Of a stretch of 9,741 bases of DNA, positions 6,697-9,741 are shown in pieces. The translations under genes and the position numbers were made by a program. The stretch spans positions 1 through 9,741 of the forward strand of contig JAUWCF010000019.1 of assembly GCA_030609445.1 (NCBI GenBank), in the 5' to 3' direction. Positions within the stretch are counted from its first letter, which is position 1, and each line of letters starts with the position of its first letter. The notes beneath the pieces are model-generated. The model did not search any database. It was not told the DNA's origin and saw only the letters and a program-made list of their open reading frames with translations. The DNA comes from Thermoplasmatota archaeon. Lineage in GTDB: Archaea; Thermoplasmatota; E2; DHVEG-1.

Positions 6697-8026
6697 AACA
6701 AATCAACTCTACATTCTTAATGTTTGAATTAATGGTTTCTTTTGAACTGTCGATAAGTCTGACCCAGCTACCTTTGTTAAATACACCTTTTACTCTGCAT
6801 TCTTCTTCATCATATCGAACTAAATCGTTTGGCTGAAGTTTGTATCTCTGCCTGCGAATGAACGGTTTAAATCCCTTGCGATTGGTCTGAATTGAACGGT
6901 TGTTGCGTCTGACCTGTTTAACAATATAAGGCTTGCATCTTTCTTGAATTGTTCCACCAGCAATGATGAACGCATCATTAATATGGAATTTCTGCAATCC
7001 TTGCTTAATGCGACTATGCTTTGTAATATAACCATAAGTATGCTTGCAACCAAGAGAGTTAACTATTTTCCATCGGACCATAGTCATAAAAGTTTCTGGT
7101 TTGAAATTTTTAATCTTCTTTTTTGGAATTATATCAATACCTTTATGATGATCGTCATGACAAGTTTTGCATACTGTGAGAAGTTCTTCTGCTCTATTCG
7201 TCGCACCTTCAGCTTTACCATTGATATGATGAACCTGCAGAATCATATCTTTCTTTTTTCCATGGCAATGTCGGCAGGTATGGTTATCTCGATGCAAAAC
7301 ATATTCTCGAACATTCCAAAATCCCAGTTGCTCTCCTTGTTGGTAATCAGTTCCTTCAATTTCAGGGTTTTTGATTTCCTGAATATCAAATCCCGCTACC
7401 TCAACTATGGTCTCAGTTATTGGCAACAGTTTCTTGATTTTCTCAACAAGCCTGATATGACTGTCAAGCTTATGCTGGATACTTGGTGCAAGCCATCCTT
7501 TGGACATGCATCGATTGTCAAATCTTGCCTGTCGATGCCAGAGTTTGTTTCTTCGTGTCCTGCGGTAGTTTCTTCTTTGCTCCAGCAGTCTTGAAATGTT
7601 TGTCCGCAGATTCACTTCACCAGATAGAAATTCCTTTTTGTCGGTTATTGCTGAAAAACCGATTGTTTTGTAGCCAGCATCTATGCCTAAAGTAATTGAT
7701 TGCTTTGTTTCTCCAGTTGCATATTTCAGTTGTATTGTAAAAGGCTTTCTGGATACAACTTTGGCTCTGTTCCGTTCAAGCAGATGCCTTGCTTTTGCTG
7801 GTGTTGTAGGCATCAAAGGTTCTCCTCGCATGTTTAAAACAGGAACTCTCAAATCCTGTTCTCTCTTGCCAGAGAGTTGGTCCACATCGGAGTTGCTAGA
7901 AAACGTTTTTGCATTCTGCAACACTTGACCTACCACACAGTCATGTTTAATCACAGAATCACAGTTGCTACGGATTTGTGGAGCGTCCGTAGGTGTATTG
8001 TCATGTCTTTTTTCTAGCTTCTGCAT
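6674..8026 (-). CDS. iscB: IscB, RNA-guided RuvC/HNH nuclease (OMEGA system)
   Basis: IscB is the transposon-encoded ancestor of Cas9; it cuts DNA guided by an omega-RNA. Numbering residues from the TTG at 7852, the conserved protein has 392 residues. It shows the PLMP domain (EPLMPTTPAKARHLL, 11-25), RuvC-I GIDAG with D58, an arginine-rich bridge helix (RRNYRRTRR, 93-101), RuvC-II with E151 (IVEVAGFD), an HNH domain with zinc pairs C193/C196 and C228/C231 and catalytic-type H208-H209 plus N219, and RuvC-III H290-x2-D293 (HINDAF). All catalytic positions look intact. The frame extends back to ATG 8026, which adds 58 residues not resembling the family, and further to a TTG inside the left hairpin. 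The real start may be the TTG at 7852, with the upstream part serving as RNA. The 3' end overlaps mfnA by 23 bases. Confidence 0.9.
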   Translation of the reverse strand: MQKLEKRHDNTPTDAPQIRSNCDSVIKHDCVVGQVLQNAKTFSSNSDVDQLSGKREQDLRVPVLNMRGEPLMPTTPAKARHLLERNRAKVVSRKPFTIQLKYATGETKQSITLGIDAGYKTIGFSAITDKKEFLSGEVNLRTNISRLLEQRRNYRRTRRNKLWHRQARFDNRCMSKGWLAPSIQHKLDSHIRLVEKIKKLLPITETIVEVAGFDIQEIKNPEIEGTDYQQGEQLGFWNVREYVLHRDNHTCRHCHGKKKDMILQVHHINGKAEGATNRAEELLTVCKTCHDDHHKGIDIIPKKKIKNFKPETFMTMVRWKIVNSLGCKHTYGYITKHSRIKQGLQKFHINDAFIIAGGTIQERCKPYIVKQVRRNNRSIQTNRKGFKPFIRRQRYKLQPNDLVRYDEEECRVKGVFNKGSWVRLIDSSKETINSNIKNVELICYGKGIFG

Positions 8027-8100
8027 ATTTCTATGCCCCCTAATCAACTTGTGACTTTTGCAAGCCACTTCCAAAACCTAAGTTTTGGTGGTGGTAGTTG
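7855..8100 (-). ncRNA. Putative omega-RNA of the iscB element
   Basis: In IscB systems the guide RNA is encoded just upstream of iscB on the same strand. Its 5' guide comes from host DNA outside the left end. Here the stretch between the left-end hairpin and the conserved IscB start holds further hairpins: 7968-7992 (CTACGGA/TCCGTAG, 7 bp, loop 11), 7909-7921 (TTGCA/TGCAA, loop 3) and 7861-7876 (CTCTCT/AGAGAG, loop 4). The length (about 210-250) fits known omega-RNAs. The 5' end and the guide cannot be fixed without the exact element boundary. Confidence 0.6.
8065..8094. repeat. Left-end subterminal hairpin of the iscB element
   Basis: This is an imperfect palindrome of 30 bases. The inner stem is CCAAAAC/GTTTTGG (8071-8077/8082-8088) with loop CTAA, then a T/T mismatch (8070/8089), then the outer stem CCACT/GGTGG with one G-T wobble (8065-8069/8090-8094). 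It has the same design and nearly the same sequence as the right-end hairpin. Confidence 0.8.
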
Positions 8101-8175
8101 ACTATAATTAGATGTCATTGATATGTATAATTAATATGAGCTAAAAAATGATTCTGTTCTCCGCGAACCATCACA

Positions 8176-8183
8176 TTTTAATA
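8176..8183 (+). promoter_or_regulatory. TATA box for the PRC-barrel gene
   Basis: TTTTAATA is centred about 26 bases before the ATG at 8206, which would make the transcript leaderless from that codon. This spacing decides against the ATG at 8191, which would lie upstream of the expected start site. Confidence 0.5.
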
Positions 8184-8205
8184 TGGGTGAATGTATTTTG
8201 ATTAC

Positions 8206-8535
8206 ATGATGGAAAACAAAAATAAAAAGAACACTGAGGAGGTCACATCTTTTCTCAAATTACCCGTTTATACTCGTGAGGGAACATATGTAGGACATGT
8301 GAAAAATGTTTTTTTGGATATTGATGAAAAAAGGGTTAGTAGCTTACTTGTTACAAACACAAATCCTTCACTTGTGGAGGGCAGTATTGATGTCTCTGTT
8401 CCATATCGTTGGGTGAATGCTGTTGGCGATATCGTTATTCTTTCTAATTTCCCGGATAAGGTAGCAACAAAAAAAGAGAAAGAATCTGAGAACCCAAAGG
8501 ATCAACCTGAATCAGAAATTGATATGATAGAATAA
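8206..8535 (+). CDS. PRC-barrel domain protein
   Basis: This is a 109-residue soluble protein with one PRC-barrel (about residues 17-82). It shows FLKLPVYTREGTYVGHVKNV, a strand after DIDEKRVSSLLV, and the closing motif VPYRWVNAVGDIVIL (65-79). An unstructured acidic/lysine tail (85-109) follows. PRC-barrels are small protein-interaction modules. In archaea some members (CdpB) work with SepF and FtsZ in cell division, but nothing here assigns this copy to that role. The ATG at 8191 would add five residues; 8206 is preferred because the TATA box at 8176-8183 puts the start site there. It is divergent from the iscB element, and its promoter region may once have been shared with mfnA. Confidence 0.85.
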   Translation: MMENKNKKNTEEVTSFLKLPVYTREGTYVGHVKNVFLDIDEKRVSSLLVTNTNPSLVEGSIDVSVPYRWVNAVGDIVILSNFPDKVATKKEKESENPKDQPESEIDMIE

Positions 8536-8572
8536 GAAAACGGTGTATCCCCCCTAGCAATCAACAGATATA

Positions 8573-8600
8573 ATTACTAAGAAGTAATATTCAATTTTTT
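8573..8600 (+). terminator. Hairpin plus T-run after the PRC-barrel gene
   Basis: ATTACT/AGTAAT (6-bp stem, loop AAGA) at 8573-8588 is followed by T6 at 8595-8600, about 40-65 bases after the stop. This is a plausible terminator. The rest of 8536-8709 is very AT-rich with no gene that I can see. Confidence 0.4.
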
Positions 8601-8709
8601 AATTATTTGTATTTAAAAAAATTGGTTTAGATGCAAATATTTTTATATCATGTAAGTTATATATTAAGATGTACGTTTATGAAAAAGAATAAGAACTGTA
8701 CAACAAGAC

Positions 8710-8719
8710 TTAAATATAT
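8710..8719 (+). promoter_or_regulatory. TATA box for the surface-protein gene
   Basis: TTAAATATAT matches the archaeal TATA consensus and lies about 57 bases before the ATG at 8772, giving a start site near 8741. A second TATA-like stretch (TTTTTATAT, near 8639-8647) lies further upstream and is less well placed. Confidence 0.45.
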
Positions 8720-8771
8720 GTAAAACGAACTAATATAATAGACAGATATATAATAAATGGTGGTAAAAAAA

Positions 8772-9741
8772 ATGACAAAACACCTAAGAACAGTCAAAGC
8801 TAGCATAATAATGGGTATTTTGCTAATGAGTGCAATTCCAATTTTTTTCCAAATTCCAACAGCGGAAGCTTCAGTACTTCCAAGTTTTAATTCGTATATA
8901 TCATTTTCTTATGATCCTAGTCCATTAAATGATCCACTTGCAATAGATGTATCAGTTACTATTCCTTTAATAGTAAGATATAAGACTGATATTCCGAAAC
9001 ATTTTAATAAAATTCCATTTCCATTTAACAATTACATGTTATTTGGTTCAGCTATTGGCCCAATGCAGAAAATTCATATCGAAGTGTTAAATCCACCAGA
9101 TTGGGCAAATATCTATATTAGTACACCTGATGTGTTAGTAGATATTCCTATCGGAGATCCAGATAACCCTGAGACTATGTACGTGGAAGAACAAGTAAAT
9201 CTAATTCTATCGCCTAGAGTAGAAGCTCCTGCTGAATCTTATACAATTACTATTAAAGCAACATGTGGCTCTATAAAAAGATTAAATGGATTTTCCCACC
9301 AAGAGGCCATAGAATTTACACCTTCTTTTATTCCAACAGTTCAAATTTTCACTGAAAAATCTATAAGAACCGTAGGTCCACATGAACCTGTTACCTATCA
9401 AATTAAGGTTAAAAATATAGGGAATAAAATTACACGAGTAACTCCAACATTAAAAGGAGTAGATGAAAAATGGACTTCTACAATTAATCCCCCCCAATAT
9501 GAAATATCACCAAATCAGGAAAGCACATTTACATTTTCAATAATTACACCATATGATTTTGGATGGCATAATGAATATGGACGTTTTGAAATTGAATTCC
9601 TATCGGAGGTCTATCCATATAGATCCGCTGCTGCATCAAATACCCAAAGTATATATCTGATCGTAAATAATCATGGTTTTTCAGCCCCAGGTTTTGAATT
9701 TCCATTAATATTAATTGCCTTAATGGCTATTGTCATAATGA
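8772..9741 (+). CDS. Secreted surface protein with CARDB/NEW3-like domain and PGF-type C-terminus (partial)
   Basis: I do not recognise a specific family. The visible 323 residues begin with a Sec-type signal peptide: basic MTKHLRTVK, hydrophobic core about 10-29, and likely cleavage after PTAEA (29-33). An extracellular beta-rich region follows. Residues about 190-298 resemble the Ig-like CARDB/NEW3 fold, with YQIKVKNIGNKITRV, SPNQESTFTFSI and a closing IYLIV strand. The end, APGFEFPLILIALMAIVIM, looks like a PGF-type motif followed by a membrane helix, as in archaeosortase-processed surface proteins. The basic tail and stop fall beyond the window. GGTGGT (8759-8764) lies seven bases before ATG 8772. 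An in-frame ATG at 8757 would add five residues (MVVKK) and is the alternative. Probably displayed on the outside of the cell. Confidence 0.8.
   Translation, partial: MTKHLRTVKASIIMGILLMSAIPIFFQIPTAEASVLPSFNSYISFSYDPSPLNDPLAIDVSVTIPLIVRYKTDIPKHFNKIPFPFNNYMLFGSAIGPMQKIHIEVLNPPDWANIYISTPDVLVDIPIGDPDNPETMYVEEQVNLILSPRVEAPAESYTITIKATCGSIKRLNGFSHQEAIEFTPSFIPTVQIFTEKSIRTVGPHEPVTYQIKVKNIGNKITRVTPTLKGVDEKWTSTINPPQYEISPNQESTFTFSIITPYDFGWHNEYGRFEIEFLSEVYPYRSAAASNTQSIYLIVNNHGFSAPGFEFPLILIALMAIVIM

Larger units (their letters stand above)
6625..8105 (-). mobile_element. IS200/IS605-type element carrying iscB (no tnpA)
   Basis: The iscB gene is flanked by two hairpins of the same design, at 8065-8094 (left end, upstream of iscB) and 6632-6659 (right end, just after iscB). 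On the plus strand each reads CCACT, a T, CCAAA(A)C, a four-base loop, GTTT(T)GG, a T, then AGTGG or GGTGG. The paired T/T mismatch inside an otherwise matched stem resembles the imperfect subterminal hairpins bound by TnpA of the IS200/IS605 family. There are no inverted terminal repeats or target duplication, as expected for that family. No TnpA gene is present, so the element would depend on transposase supplied in trans. Exact ends are not visible; the limits given are set just outside the hairpins. Confidence 0.8.

Noticed and set aside
6944..7594. Long plus-strand open frame (216 codons) opposite iscB
   Set aside because: It lies entirely antisense to the well-conserved IscB core. Its translation is a string of hydrophobic and Phe/Ser/Met residues with no recognisable domain.
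8027..8074. iscB start at the TTG inside the left-end hairpin
   Set aside because: Starting at 8074 would place translation within the TnpA-type hairpin. The added residues do not resemble IscB, and ATG 8026 or TTG 7852 are better.
8044..8118. A separate 24-residue gene on the minus strand beginning at ATG 8118
   Set aside because: Most of its codons lie in the transposon hairpin. It is better explained as a stranded start of the former mfnA gene or as chance.
8536..8756. A small gene in the AT-rich gap, for example from an ATG near 8670
   Set aside because: All frames there are short. The stretch is better explained by a terminator-like hairpin and TATA boxes.
1..9741. CRISPR array, tRNA or rRNA genes
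   Set aside because: No regularly spaced direct repeats and no cloverleaf or rRNA-like sequence were seen on either strand.

Overview
The window is from an archaeon. It carries a TATA-box binding protein, a deoxyhypusine synthase, an archaeal-type Hpt and an MfnA-type decarboxylase. Upstream regions have BRE/TATA-like boxes rather than bacterial -35/-10 elements, and gene ends tend to have T-tracts. The DNA is AT-rich. Gene content and the secreted protein ending in a PGF-type anchor suggest a euryarchaeon, perhaps Thermoplasmatota. That placement is inference, because no rRNA is present.

Layout. 1-684 (+): TBP, with an open frame running off the left edge. 685-1077: a 16-bp palindrome and the truncated 3' part of a HEPN-domain gene. 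1078-2904 (-): a compact memo-dys pair. 3012-3170 (+): a small divergent gene of 52 codons. 3216-4535 (-): a cation/proton antiporter. 4633-4827 (-): a small zinc-ribbon membrane protein. 4913-6696 (-): hpt and mfnA, overlapping by four bases. About 6625-8105 (-): an IS200/IS605-type element carrying iscB, an RNA-guided nuclease of the OMEGA type. 8206-8535 (+): a PRC-barrel protein. 8772-9741 (+): a secreted, probably membrane-anchored surface protein cut by the window end.

The main point of interest is the iscB element. Both ends carry near-identical imperfect hairpins with a T/T mismatch between two stem blocks, at 8065-8094 and 6632-6659. This is the architecture of TnpA-recognised subterminal hairpins, although no tnpA gene is present. 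Between the left hairpin and the conserved IscB start lie about 210 bases rich in hairpins, which fits an omega-RNA. All IscB catalytic residues appear intact. The right end lies inside the mfnA reading frame, so the present mfnA start codon and roughly its first 22-25 codons are element-derived. The original mfnA start may be stranded on the other side of the element, near 8118.

The other genes are housekeeping: transcription initiation (TBP), eIF5A hypusination (dys), purine salvage (hpt), beta-alanine/CoA or methanofuran precursor supply (mfnA), and ion homeostasis (antiporter).
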